DNA of 64,000 nucleotides from assembly GCA_034509755.1 (NCBI GenBank), contig CM067549.1, positions 41,305,305 to 41,369,304 on the forward strand, read 5' to 3'. Shown here piece by piece: positions 12,021-23,537 of the stretch. The stretch is from Anisodus tanguticus. Lineage: Eukaryota; Streptophyta; Magnoliopsida; Solanales; Solanaceae. Numbering within the stretch: position 1 is the stretch's first letter; the number at the start of each line of letters is the position of its first letter. The notes beneath the pieces are model-generated. The model saw nothing but the letters and a program-made list of their open reading frames with translations. It ran no database searches and was not told where the DNA came from. The position numbers were made by a program, and so were the translations under genes.

Positions 12021-12560
12021 TAATAATAAGAGATAATGGTCAAAAACACTCTTAAAGTATCAAATTTTTGCGAGTTTCCTACCTGAACTATCACAACTAT
12101 TTATCAAAACACACATCAACTAATATCTGATGGTGTGTGGTCTATACTCTCTTTTTTTGCTGAAAAATGGCACTCCACGCGGATAATTAAAGAAATCAAT
12201 TATTATTATTTAAAAAAAAAGAGATAATGGTCAAACCACCTGAAATATCACTTTATTGTGAGTTTCCTACTAAACCTTCAGGTGTTTGAGTTTCCTACAT
12301 GAACTATCACCAACTATTTATCAAAACACATCTCGAAATTAACGAGTCAGCTGTCATGTGGACGAAATTTTATGGGCAAATTAGGTTGTCAAGAGCCTTT
12401 TGGCTTATTCAAACACTTGGTCTAGTTAGCTTCGAGGTATGTTTTGATAAATAGTTGGTGATAGTTCAGGTAGAAAATGCGAAGACCTAATAGTTCAGAT
12501 AGCAAACTCACAAAAAAGTGATATTTTAGGTTTGTTTTTTACCATCATCTCTAATAATAG
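12021..12560. mobile_element. TIR MITE, composite or nested, with TSD TAATAATA
   Basis: The element 12030-12551 starts GAGATAATGGTCAAA and ends with its inverted counterpart (TTTACCATCATCTC). It is flanked by TAATAATAA on the left and TAATAATAG on the right. A second start (GAGATAATGGTCAAACC) occurs inside at about 12220, so one copy appears inserted into, or duplicated within, another. Words such as GAGTTTCCTACCTGAAC recur in both orientations. There is no coding capacity. The 8-9 bp TSD suggests a Mutator-like or related MITE. Confidence 0.75.
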
Positions 12561-12864
12561 TATGCAAATTTTTATTAAAGGTGATTTAGTCAAAATATCA
12601 TATCTATTTTTACCTAGGAATTAATATTTTTTTAAAGGGCTAAATAGACAGTTATTTTGAATGGGAGGGAGTACTGCATTGTCCATGTTTTTCCTCTAGT
12701 ATTAGACTTGGCAATACCCATGCTTAATTCTTGTACTTTTTTTAAAAAAGTATGTAATTGTGATAGACAAGCAAAATCTTTTGGAACAATTTTTGAAAAC
12801 GCTGCTAGTTCTTTACTTTTCAAATTGGTCTGAGGTTCACTTTCTGTGACTTTGGCAAAGCAAA

Positions 12865-13385
12865 AAAGGAAAAATAATTATGGGAACAAGTCTGACTGTT
12901 TGAGAGAAATAAAACAAAAAAAGGTAACAATAATTATGGAAACAATTTAGAGAGAGATAAACCCAAAAACAAAAAAAAAGATAATTACGGGAAAAAGTTA
13001 GATTGTCTGTGAGAAATAAAACAAAAATAAATAAGGAAACTATAATTATGGGAAAGAGTTAGAAAAAAAATAAAACTCAAATAAAAAAATTATGGGAACA
13101 AGTTAGAGAGAGATAAAAACCAAAAAATAAAAATAATAATTATGGTAACAAGTATGACTGTTTTAGAGAAATAAATTTTAAAAAATAAGAATAAAACAAG
13201 TATGGGAACAAGTTAGAGAGACATAAACACAAAAAGAAGAAAATAATTATGGGAAGAAGTTAGAGATAAATAAAACCCAAAAAGCAAAAAATATTTACGG
13301 GAACAAGTTTGACTGTTGGAGAGAAATAAAGCAAAAAACAATTATGGGAACAAGTTACAGAGAAGTAAAATCAAAAAGAAAAATA
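12865..13385. repeat. Purine-rich minisatellite upstream of the HPt gene
   Basis: There are about ten degenerate units of roughly 50-60 bp, each built around AATTATGGGAACAAGTTAGAGAG, a GATAAA or AAATAAAA word and an A-rich spacer. Two alternating unit types are visible: one with GTTAGAGAGAGATAAA and one with GTNTGACTGTTNGAGAGAAATAAA. The array ends about 325 bp before the first HPt start codon, so it lies in the promoter-proximal region. Confidence 0.8.
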
Positions 13386-13709
13386 TTTTTTAAAAAAAAA
13401 AGCCAAAAAAGAGATTTTGTTAATTGTTACTCAGTTTCGTCTTTTTCGAAGGCAAATAAATACGTAGTTTGTTACAGAGAGCCAATTTTTTTAAAAAAAA
13501 ACGACACAGAAAATGAAAACGCCAAACTATAGGATTTTGGTATTTTGGGAAGAAGCTCTTTAATTTGTCTCCTTCAACAATGTTCAAGCTCTTACCATAA
13601 TCCACAATATTCATGAAATCTGTTTGTCAATATCTAATAGTAAATAATATAGTAATGCAGAACTCAACTTCTATTTCCTTTGTGATTTTTGTGTTTCTTA
13701 TTGACGAAA

Positions 13710-13769
13710 ATGAATAAAGAAACACTCAATCAAAAAGTAGTTGATTGCATTAAGTCCCTTGAGGAAGAG
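13710..13769 (+). other. HPt exon cassette 1 (first ATG)
   Basis: It encodes MNKETLNQKVVDCIKSLEEE and ends at a GAG|GTACGT donor. It is 60 bp from ATG, phase 0. The repeated C-terminal word is IKSLEEE, shared with cassettes 2 (YKSLENE) and 3 (IKSLEDE). Confidence 0.85.
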
Positions 13770-16700
13770 GTACGTATGGGCGGAGCTACAGTTTCAGCTA
13801 CATGTTTTGTACAACTCAGTAGTTTTGGCTCAAATTCTATATTTATGTTTACCAATTGTACTTCTTTTTTTTCATTTATGTGACATTTTTCGCTTATCGA
13901 GAGTTAAATTGATTATTATTTGAAGTTACATTCGATTATACCCAATAGTTTAAATATTCAAAAACTATATGAAAAGTATTATAACATGCAATTTTTCTTA
14001 TGTCAATATGATTAAAAAAACATTTTTCACTTTATTAAAAAATTTAAAGTTGGAGTTGAAAATAGAGTTGTATTTGGTTATATTTTTTTGAAAATGAGAG
14101 AACAGAGCATTTTATTTAAAATTATGAAAATGGAATATAAGTCTTGGAGTAACTAGAAAAGTTAACGTCATGTGACAGGAGGTCATGAGTTCAACCAGTG
14201 GAAACAACTTCTTGCAGAAATGCAAGGTAAGGTTGCGTACAATATACTCTTGTGATCCGGCTCTTCCCCGGACCCTGCGCATAGCGGAAACTTATTGCAC
14301 CGGACTGCCTTTTTATGAAATGGAATATAAGTTATAGTAAGTTGTTCTTCAAATTGAAGATCCAACTTCAAGTTGAATTTGAAATTTTCATGGTCAAACA
14401 TTAAATTTCTACTAATAAAGTAAAAAATTATTCCGAAAAAAAGTGAATAATTTTTATGACCAAATAGATCCTTAAACTATTGGTCAAAATTTACATAATT
14501 TCAATATCAAAAATAATTCTTAACATGGAATATAATTAATTTATTAAGTAGCTCGACACCTGAAATTTCTAGAACTTTCCACCATGGTCACATTCACGTT
14601 TTATGGGCAGGTTATGGACTGCGAGGAAATGGATGATGAGTCATTAAACCAACAATTATCTGAAATCTATAAGTCACTCGAAAACGAGGTACCTCAAGCA
14701 CTACACTTTATTGAATCTTTTTACAGTAATTCTGTACTTTAATAACTGAATTTTCTATCTCTATGCGTTAAATATACGGTACGGTGCCTTAAACATGTGA
14801 TCTGTAACATGTAACGTTTCTAGGAAGTCTTTATTGATCATTTATATGGATTATTAATTTTCTTTTGAACGGGAGCGACCGTGAGACATGCGTGGAGGCG
14901 AGGCTTGGTACTCATGTCATTCCAAAGAGAGGAAACTTCAAGTATCTCAGGTCTATTATCCAAGGGAATGGAGATATTGATGACGATGTCACACATCGTA
15001 TTGGTGCAGGATGGATGAAATGAAGGCTCGCATCTGGAGTCTTGTGCGATAAAAAGGTGCTACCAAAATTTAAAGGCAAGTTCTATAGGGTGGTGGTTAG
15101 AACGACTATGTTCTATGGGGCAGAGTATTGGCCAGTCAAGACTTCGCACATCCAAAAAATGAAAGTTGCGGAGATGAGAATGCTAAGATGGATGTGTGGG
15201 CATACAATGAGGAATATGATTAGAAATGATGATATCCGGGACAGAGTGGGAGTGGCTTCGGTGGAGGATAGGATGCGGGAAGCGAGGTTGAGATGGTTCG
15301 AACATGTGCAGAGGAGAGACACAAATGGCCCAGTGCGGAGGTGTGAGAGGTTGGCTATGGACGGGTTCAGGAGGGTAGAGGTAGGACGAAGAAGTATTGG
15401 GGAGAGGTGATTAGACGTTATATGGCACAAATGCAACTTACTGAGGACATGACCTTAGATAGGGGGTTGTGGAGGACACGGATTAAGGTAGAAGTGTAGT
15501 AGGTACTTGAGCGTAGTCCTACTTACGCTTGCATATTGGTAGTTGTAGTGTTATTATTGTAGCCCTGCTTAGCCTATCATACTAGTAGGCGCAATATTAT
15601 TTTATAGTCCCTGTCGTTTGATTTCTGTTGTTGTATGTTCTTTCGTGTACTTTGTTTATCTTATTTACCCGCGTTAGTTACTCTTTTTTTTTTTCAAAAT
15701 GCTTTATCATGGCTTATTCTCTTGTGTTACCATCATTTTCATACAACTTTAGATTTTTTGTTCGGCTCTTACTGTTTCTCTTGCTTTGCTTGTGCTTATG
15801 CTTTGTCTTAAGCCGAGGGTCTTTCGGAAACAACTTTTCCACCTACCAAGATAGAGGTAAGGTCTGCGTACACTCTACCCTCCCCAGACCCCACGTTGTG
15901 AGATTTCACTGGGTATGTTATTGTTGTTGTTGTATTTATAATCCTTTATTTTTCATCTATCCAAAATCTTATTTTTATTCTGCAATTTCTAGGTTTACAT
16001 TAGCCAGAAAATGGATAAAAGTGCACTCAAACAACAACAATTTGATCGCATTAAGTCCCTTGAGGATGAGGTATACCAATAATGTTGCACTTCCTAGTAT
16101 CTTACCATAAGTTATTTTGTTCATTTTTTGTATTCTCTTTGTTTCAATTTATGTGATACAGGATTTTGAGGTATACCAATAATGTTGCACTTCCTACTAA
16201 ATATACATAAAAAATAATTTTAACCTTATATATATAGTGTAATTTTTTGCCGAAGGGGTTCGGATGAACCCCTCAGCCCTTACTAGCTCCGCCCGTGGGT
16301 AAGGGGAGAGTGAATCAATAATATCTGCAGTATAATCTTGCATTTATGCAAAGAGATTGACTTCATGCCTCAAACTTGTGGACTTACATGACTAATTGAG
16401 TAATTTAACCTTTTGCCAATGCTTGTCCTTTTAGAAACTTGAAGCGTATGGTTAAAGAATTTAATGTTCATGTAAAGATAGAGATCCTTCTTCGATGTGT
16501 TTATGAGGAGATTTCCCACTAGTATTAAATGTAGAGGTGGATTCAGAATTTGAAGTTTATAGGTTCCTATAATGGCCTCAAGCAGTGGCAGAGCCAGAAT
16601 TTTCACTCAGGGATTCAAAATATAAAAAAGTAAACAGACGAAGAAATCAAATGAAGTTTAACATATACTATATATACATAAAAAATAAATAACTGGGTTC

Positions 16701-19700
16701 ACAATTAGATGTTGATGTGGAAGTGTAAAAGGTATTTCATTCATTGGGGATGTTTTTTGCAGGGTTTGGTTGATTGCTATTTCCGACTCAGCTACTCGAT
16801 GAAGGAGGACCATGGTCCTTCTTTCTTCCTGGATCTAGTTCTGAATTTTTTACACGATGCTCGCACTGTTATGCAACACATGGCGACGGCTCTGTATGTT
16901 TTCTTTGTTGTTATGGACCAATTATTTTTGTTTTGATTATGGTTGTTGACTTCTGTTACTTTCTTTCATTAATTTTAGTGAGTCACCAGTTGTGAACTTT
17001 GATGTTTTAAATGGGCATTGTATCAAGCTAAAAGGAGGTTCTTCATGGTGAGTTGTTATTTCTTAAAGTAGCCATAAGAATTCTTCTTCATAAAGTTTAT
17101 GTAGATATTTGATATGTGGTACATAGTCTTACGTATGTCGTATTGTATTATCAATGAAAGGTATTATAGTATTGCATCATAAAAGTGGAATGCGCAGAGA
17201 GGATTCATGCATCCAACCCTAACTAGTTTGCCGTTGAGGCATAGTTAATTGATTTTCTTTTATCAGATAGCAGCAGTTTTGTACTTGGTTTGTCTAAACG
17301 TTACTATCTCTTCATATCTTACTAAGGCTTTTTTCCTTGAGTACTTTTTCAAACCAAAAATTTCTGAAAAGTGGATCATCAAGCTTCTGTTGAATATGCC
17401 ACAGTTGGAATCTTAGGTTAGCCTTTCCTTTTCGTAATTACTTGCCATAGGAAAGATCATAATGATTGGGCTCATCTTCTTTTGCAGCATTGGAGCCTGT
17501 AAGATTGCTAAGGAATGTTATGTTTTTATTCGGGCAATTGACAATAAATCCAAGGATGGGTATGATTCTTTCTGCATCAGCTAGATTTGTCTACAACTTG
17601 TTAGAGATTTTACTGTTCACTTGCTTGTTAGGTAATGTTTGATTCGGGAAATGTTTAATGCATGTCCTTATTCATCTCAAAGTCACATTAAAAATCAACT
17701 AGTTTTGAAAAGATGGAACTTGTGATATCTCACTGGCATTGATATAATTGTGATGGAGATAGAAAGCTGATGGTTGGGTGAACTTAATTGTACTTGGTTT
17801 GTTTAACATTGCTTCCATTTAGATAGGCACTTTAGAGTGCATGCTCTTGTATTGAACATGCAAATTTCGTCTTGGCTGCATTTTATGGCCATTGAACTCT
17901 TTAATGTTCTTCCATCTTTTTCCTTTTAAACAGAAATAAATCTAGGGGTCATCTTCACAATCAACTTACTCTGTTAACCGCTTAAGATGACAAAAGGAGG
18001 ATATGGTGTATTTCTAGTTTTCCATATGGGGTAAACAAAAATAGTTTTTATTCATGTAAGCGTACTACATATGTGATATGATGATTACTATTGCTTCATT
18101 TTGCTTCTTATGATAAGGTTGGGAGAGAGGACTCTTACAAGATGTATGACTTCACTTTTTTAAGAAAAAGTTTAGGATATGGTTCAAGTTTATGTGGGTA
18201 AAGGTGTAAAAGAAAAAGTTATTTTCTTATTCATTTAAGAATACTTCATAAATTGTGTTTGCTTTAATCAAAACTTCTTTTCACCTAATATTAAGGTTGG
18301 GAGATGAGGGTGTAGTCTTTTAAGATGTGATCTCTTAGAAGGGTTTTACCTGAAATTTTGTTCAAGGTATTATGAAAATGTGTATAGATTCAGCATGGTC
18401 CAGGGAAAAATTGGAAAATTTCATGCCTGTTTCTCTCAGCTAGGTCATATTTTTTTATAAGGACATAAAATATGTGGGAATGCTTTTCGAAAATCCATTC
18501 AAATCTTGTATTCAGATCCCTGCTTGGTGCATGATATATTGGAGCCATCTACATATCATTTGAAAAAGAAAAAAAAAAAAGAAAGAAAGAGTGGAGCCAT
18601 CTATTTGGTCTATAATGTGGATGTAACTGATAAACATATCATGCGATTAAGGAGAGCCCTTAATGGTTTAAAAGGCACTCAGGAGTACACCTTAAGGTGT
18701 GGCATGGCCTAGTTTTCTTGAGTAAGTCAGGTGGAGGATAAACACAAAGGTATACACATGAACAGTAGACTTTTACCTGAGGCATACACCTGTTTCCTGT
18801 TGCCTCAAGTGTATGCGTCAAAAGCTTTTTCTTTCCCTTAATGTCCAAAAAAAGGTTTTATTTTGATAACCAAAGCATTAAATAATAACAATAATAATAA
18901 AAAAGATCTTAAATGCTTAGCTTCGGAAACAGGGATTACATGATCAGATTCACAACACGTTGCAACTGTTAGGAAGATATGGAATAATACAATTTCCATG
19001 TCACGCATTCTTCTTATCTTTTAGGTCTATTTTCGTATTGTATTTTTAATTTAGGCATTTTCAATGATCAAGAGTGACTAAATGATAACATGCCTTTTCC
19101 CCTGGCCATCGAAAACACAGGGACAGTTAGAACTGTGCAATCAAATTAATGTAGCATCTCAATTACTTCTCCATACTGATGTCTGTGTCTTTTCTTTACT
19201 TTGCACCACGCTGGAGTCATTTAATATTGTGTGGGTGACATGTCACCTGCATTTTGTGTTCCGTAGGAAGAGCTAGAAGTCAATGGAGTTTGTCTGTTCT
19301 GGTAATGTGTAGCGCTTTATTTATTTGTGTACATTTGGTGGTTGTACGAGTGGGTTACTCCTGTATATCTTCATGCATACTCGTCTGCGTGGTTTTCCTC
19401 TGCATGTGTATGGGTGTTAGTTGTATAAGAGGATGTGCACTATTCCTTTGGCAATGATCAGAATAGTTCTAACCTTACTGCTTGTTTGTTTCAGACGTAG
19501 AATATTGCAGCATTAAATTTTCATATTGTGGTTAGAATTTCATGACCGTTGAGAATCTCTCTCTTTTCTCTTTTTGGTTTCAAAAGCATTGATTTCCATG
19601 ACAGAACTGTGCTTTCTCTAACAAGAAATCCTTAACCACTGACTGTGAGAATCATCTTGTTGCTCGTACAAATTAGCAAATATCACGAAGATGTTTAGTG

Positions 19701-21345
19701 GTTATCTGACAAAACCCCCTTGTCTCTATAGGTGTCTGCAGGCATTAAGAAACATCAAACGAGAATATCATGATCTTCAGAGCAAATTAGAAAGCGTCAT
19801 ACAGGTACTATAATATCATGCTTACATTTACTTGAAGTCGTTTGTGACATTTCAACCGTGTCATTTGGTAATACTGGACATCTTCATGAGGAATTACATT
19901 TCTGACTTACATATGCACCTATTTTTCAAATTTAATGTCGCGATGGCATTTCCTTCCAGAAACAGAAAGAAAGCAAGTTCGATCTATCTTTTTCACATCC
20001 TCTCTACCTCAGCCCGTTTTGCTAACAATCAATATCAATATTTCTAACAATTGTAGAAGTGAGGCCTTTCATGAGTATATCTAAAGAAGCTTAATTTGAT
20101 TTCTTAACTTATTTTATCACTATTTAACCATCGATCAAATTACTTCTGATATAATTCTCTGTCTCTGTTCTAGCACTTAGTCATCTTAACTTTTTCTCTC
20201 GTTGAAGTTTGCATGTGACCATCTCATCAAAAAGCTTAAGCTGTTAGAGATAACATACTTTCATTTATTTAAATATGTCCTACTACATTTATATGCTATG
20301 CAATGTTGACTTGAGAAAGATGTCATATATCTAGCTCTCCCCCATTTTCTACTAGATATGTCGCGCTAAGACGTCCGTAAGAACTATATCGAATTTTCTT
20401 TTTTCCCTGTTCTTGATAATGTCACCTAAAGATCTTTCCTGCATTTGATTGTATGAACATAGCTAGAGGAAAAAATAATACTAATATAAGAGGAGACAGA
20501 AAACTCAATGGGAGGAGAAGCATGAAAATTGTTCAACTCTAGCCATATTTTCTAGGGATAGTCTTTTGAGCTACTTTGAAGGGGAGCCTTGGCGTAACTG
20601 GTAAAGTTGCTGCCATGTGATCAGGAGGTCACGGGTTCAAGCCGTGGAAACAACCTAAAATGCAGGGTAAGGTTGCGTAAAATAGACCTTGTGATCTGGC
20701 CCTTCCCCGAACCCTGTGTGTAGCGGGAGCTTAGTGCATCGGGCCGCCCTTTAGTGTTTTGAGCTACTTGCTTTAAAGATCAAAGAAATAGCTGAGATTG
20801 GTAAGTTGCAGATGGAGTAGCTTTTTGTTGGCTATTCTTATCATGAAATGAACTGCAACCAAAAGCAAAACAACTCCGGACTTTAGCAGCATTTTGGACT
20901 AATCTATAACTCAAGAGGATTATATAAAACCTATTTACACACATGAGAGTTACCGTGGCTGCAGTACTATGAGATACTTGATAAGTAACTATTCCTATGG
21001 TGTTCCATTCTTTGATTGCAGTTAAAGAGTACACAGAACCTCAGGTTACCCATTTTTGTGTCTTAAATTCAGCGAATATGCTTTTTTAGTCAGGAAATAA
21101 CTGTTTCTAGCCAAAATGCCAGTCATGATAAATAAGAATTTTGCTCTTATTTATTCCTCTTGTTAAGTCTAAACCACTCACTTTCGGAAGAGGTTTTATA
21201 CGATAATCAACCTAATCTCTTCTTGCACCTTTGTTTTCTATTGTAATGCTAGTAGAAGTTGTATTACTTGTCCACTAACATTATTCTTTGTGTGCAAATG
21301 AAGCTTGAGAAGGAAATTGTGACTGCCGAGAGCTCAAAGTCATGA
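13710..21345 (+). CDS. Histidine-containing phosphotransfer (HPt) protein, pseudo-HPt type
   Basis: Plant HPt proteins relay phosphate from cytokinin receptor kinases to nuclear response regulators. Exons by splice sites: 13710-13769, 14611-14688, 15993-16070, 16763-16893, 16979-17047, 17488-17559, 19732-19804, 21304-21345. All junctions agree in phase and the total is 603 bp (200 aa). Starting at the third cassette ATG (16011) gives 148 aa, the usual HPt length. The body follows the family order: a helix with FFLDLVLNFLHDARTVMQ, the active-site helix GHCIKLKGGSSCIGA, then EYHDLQSKLESVIQLEKEI. The canonical HQxKGSSSSIGA has the phospho-His at the position that is Ile here (CAT TGT ATC: His-Cys-Ile). 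The Lys and the SS-IGA frame remain, so this is probably a non-phosphorylatable pseudo-HPt, like Arabidopsis AHP6 in principle (a negative regulator with Asn at this position). The ORFs are intact. Expression is not shown. Confidence 0.88.
14128..14332 (+). mobile_element. tRNA-derived SINE in HPt intron 1
   Basis: The body at 14143-14317 has the words GGAGTAACTAGAAAAGTT (A-box region) and GAGTTCAACCAGTGGAAACA (B-box region), then the Solanaceae SINE body CTTCCCCGGACCCTGCGC. It is flanked by the 15-bp direct repeat AAATGGAATATAAGT (14128-14142 and 14318-14332). The orientation is the same as the gene. Confidence 0.9.
14611..14688 (+). other. HPt exon cassette 2
   Basis: It is 78 bp, preceded by TTATGGGCAG and followed by GTACCT, phase 0 at both ends. 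It encodes an internal Met and SLNQQLSEIYKSLENE, parallel to cassettes 1 and 3. It could be skipped, used as an alternative start (ATG 14614) or spliced in frame with its neighbours. Confidence 0.8.
14875..15937 (+). mobile_element. RTE-type LINE fragment in HPt intron 2
   Basis: A 5'-truncated LINE lies between cassettes 2 and 3. The open frame 15042-15410 carries the C-terminal reverse transcriptase words AEYWPVKTSHIQKMKVAEMR and MLRWMCGHTMRNMIRNDDIR. The 3' region has GCCGAGGGTCTTTCGGAAAC, AGATAGAGGTAAGGTCTGCG, and ends in TTGTTGTTGTTG near 15932. No full polymerase remains, so it is dead. Confidence 0.88.
15993..16070 (+). other. HPt exon cassette 3
   Basis: It is 78 bp, the same length as cassette 2, after a TGCAATTTCTAG acceptor and before GAG|GTATAC. 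It encodes an internal Met (ATG 16011) and MDKSALKQQQFDRIKSLEDE. It is phase 0 at both ends, so it joins either of the other cassettes or the core exon at 16763 without a frame change. Confidence 0.85.
16068..16197 (+). repeat. ~30-bp direct repeat of the cassette-3 donor site
   Basis: The sequence from the exon end across the donor (GAGGTATACCAATAATGTTG and about ten further bases) occurs at 16068-16097 and again at 16168-16197. This duplicates the 5' splice site about 100 bp into the intron. Confidence 0.85.
16530..16700. repeat. Repeat scrap in HPt intron 3
   Basis: The words AGTGGCAGAGCCAGAATTTT and GGATTCAAAATATAAAAAAG are a very common Solanaceae repeat context, and a related word (GCTCCGCCC) lies at about 16286 in the opposite orientation. 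The class could not be settled: it may be a MITE or a SINE remnant. Confidence 0.35.
20564..20769 (+). mobile_element. tRNA-derived SINE in HPt intron 7
   Basis: The body at 20577-20756 has GGCGTAACTGGTAAAGTTGC (A box) and GGTCACGGGTTCAAGCCGTG (B box), then the same SINE body as at 14143. It is flanked by the 13-bp direct repeat TTTTGAGCTACTT (20564-20576 and 20757-20769). It looks less diverged than the copy in intron 1. Confidence 0.92.
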
Positions 21346-22100
21346 TCGGTCAGAAGTGATTCGCTCATCCTATTGGACTGGTGTAGCGGTAATATTCTGT
21401 AGTTTCCTTTTTTTGTTTTCCTTGTGTAGTGCTTTTTTGCTTTGATCCTTTGACTATCATTTAATATCGTGAAGGCCATAACGACTTGAATAGAATGATT
21501 ACCAGTAGGAGTATCTTAGTATGTTTCCTATATTCTTAGTACTCCATGTTTGTCAAACGTGCAGAGCTCGCAAGGTCCATTGATATTGGTAAAACAGTAT
21601 GTGAATCTATTTGATCGATATACATGTTAGATATTAGATAGAATCAGACTTCAATTGATGGTTCTTTCTCCATCTGCTAATGAACAAGATATTGTCGATT
21701 ACATAGAGTTAAGAGTTTCTAAATATGCACGTGTATAATTTCAGCCGTCTGATATGCAAAAAAAAACAGATACATTACCCAAAACTAGAGCAACAAAGCT
21801 TTATTAGTGGTGTAATAATAGTTGCTTCTTGTAAAATCTCGCGAGTAGAAAACTAGTTTTGACATAATAAAAATGTGCTCTGTCTTTGTATTGCTGGCTC
21901 AATCATTTCCTTTTATGTTTTGTGAATAAAGGCTTCCATATCCGAAGATGGCGAATCAGGCAAAGGCCTACGTATGGACTTCTCTACAACTACAATTCTG
22001 CTGCTAGAAAAGCTATGGAATATACTGTTTAAATTTTTTAGTCACCATACAGGTGCACAACGTGTTTGTATAAGACAATTGTCGTATCTTTGTGTTTATC
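21346..22100 (+). other. Probable 3' untranslated region of the HPt gene
   Basis: It follows the TGA at 21343-21345. A donor-like site near 21389 (GCGGTAATA) and an acceptor near 21930 (AATAAAG then GCTTCCATATCC) suggest that a last non-coding exon may run to about 22060. No second coding frame is convincing. The exact polyadenylation site cannot be read with confidence. Confidence 0.35.
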
Positions 22101-22139
22101 TTGTTTTTGTTTTACCATGTCGTTTTTATGGTTGAAAAG

Positions 22140-23537
22140 TCGAGCTAAGCTTAGATAGTACGAGGATTCTTAAACAGTTTTGAAGTGAGGCTTTTTTTTA
22201 TTGGTTGCTGTATCCACTTTATTCTTTTGTTCTTTGCTCCTTTTTCTTATTTGACCTGCTTTGTTATTGCTTTGTTATTGTTATTGCAGTAATATTTTCC
22301 AAAAATTCTAGCTACATTTGCACTTACTCATCTAAGAGTGAGTAAATACCCATCCTACCTCCCTCGACATTCTTAACCACTCATTATTGTATCAGTTGAG
22401 TCTTTCAGTGGTATATTTCGATCCTCTTTACTTAGAAAAAGTGAGCTCTGTTCAATTTGTATTAGCATAAAGATATGTTATAAAAACGAACTGGCTGGCA
22501 GAGCCATCACATTCCTAATAATTGTAAAAATCAGCAGCAGCTTTACATATACTTTATGTAGTAGTATGCATACGTTAAAATTTTATTTATTACAGTTTTA
22601 TTTTCGGCATAAGTAATACATACATTAAATTTTTAGCCCAAGGACGAGGGCAAGCTTATATCATTAAGGGCTCGTTGTTACCAAAATTATGGAAATAACC
22701 AACGTAGAATTCGGAATTATTTTACCCCTCGTTTGGTTGCATTTTTATTTTTGACATAAGTAATACATACATAATTTCTTCTAATACACAAGTAGCAAAT
22801 AATGCTCATTAGCTCTTGTGAACATTTTAATATTAAAAAATATGTTACTAAAGTTTCTCATATTAAAGTTTCTTTCTCATGATTAATTGCCCACTTCGTT
22901 GGTGGCAGAATGTGGGTAGAATGAGGCCATTATTTTCTTCAAGTTCTTCTTCCAACTAACTCATTTATTCACCCATATTTTCACAATTTACTACTACATA
23001 TTCATGCTAATTTACTACTCCACTTCCCACTTTCTTTCAATTTATTGTAAGGTTGAAATTCTTCACCAATAAATAGTTAGTCATTCTTATTTTGTGGGGT
23101 GTGTGAAAAATATAGAGTGAATGAAAAAGTGAGTTAAAAAAGAGAGTTTTATTTAGTTAAAGGAACGCGTTCTTTAATTGAAATTTTGGACTCAATATCT
23201 TGTCCAGAGTTTGTTGAGTTATACGACATCATCGGACTGTTGTATCCTGAAGGGAACAAATCAAGAAGATTAATGCTAGACCGGTAAATTTTAATGTAGT
23301 GGGCTTGAATCTCGTAAAAGAGAGTGAGATATCCGCGCCTCCACCTGAAGAATATTTCTTTATTTTATTTTTCAACTTTAATTTACGGTATATTCATCAA
23401 CAATTCCTAACCCAACTACAACGGTGATCTTTTAAATTAAAAAAGAGAAAACAATGGTATTACTTTAAGTAGTAAGAGTCTTAGAATACATCATGAGACA
23501 AGCAAAAGAATATGCCACATCATGATAAGATATAAGA
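22140..23537. other. Intergenic sequence, no gene seen
   Basis: It is AT-rich. At 22560-22800, words such as GGCATAAGTAATACATACAT recur and CCCTCGTTTGGTTGC occurs, typical of a small DNA-element remnant. At 23205-23335, ATCATCGGACTGTTGTATCC and GTGGGCTTGAATCTCGTAAA look like a repeat leader. No ORF with a recognisable domain is present. Confidence 0.5.

Noticed and set aside
15113..15436. 107-codon - strand ORF antisense to the LINE
   Set aside because: It is the shadow of the reverse-transcriptase frame on the other strand.
20600..20680. tRNA-like A and B boxes
   Set aside because: They belong to a SINE body with flanking target duplications. No cloverleaf tRNA gene can be drawn. The same holds for 14160-14210 and 23560-23630.
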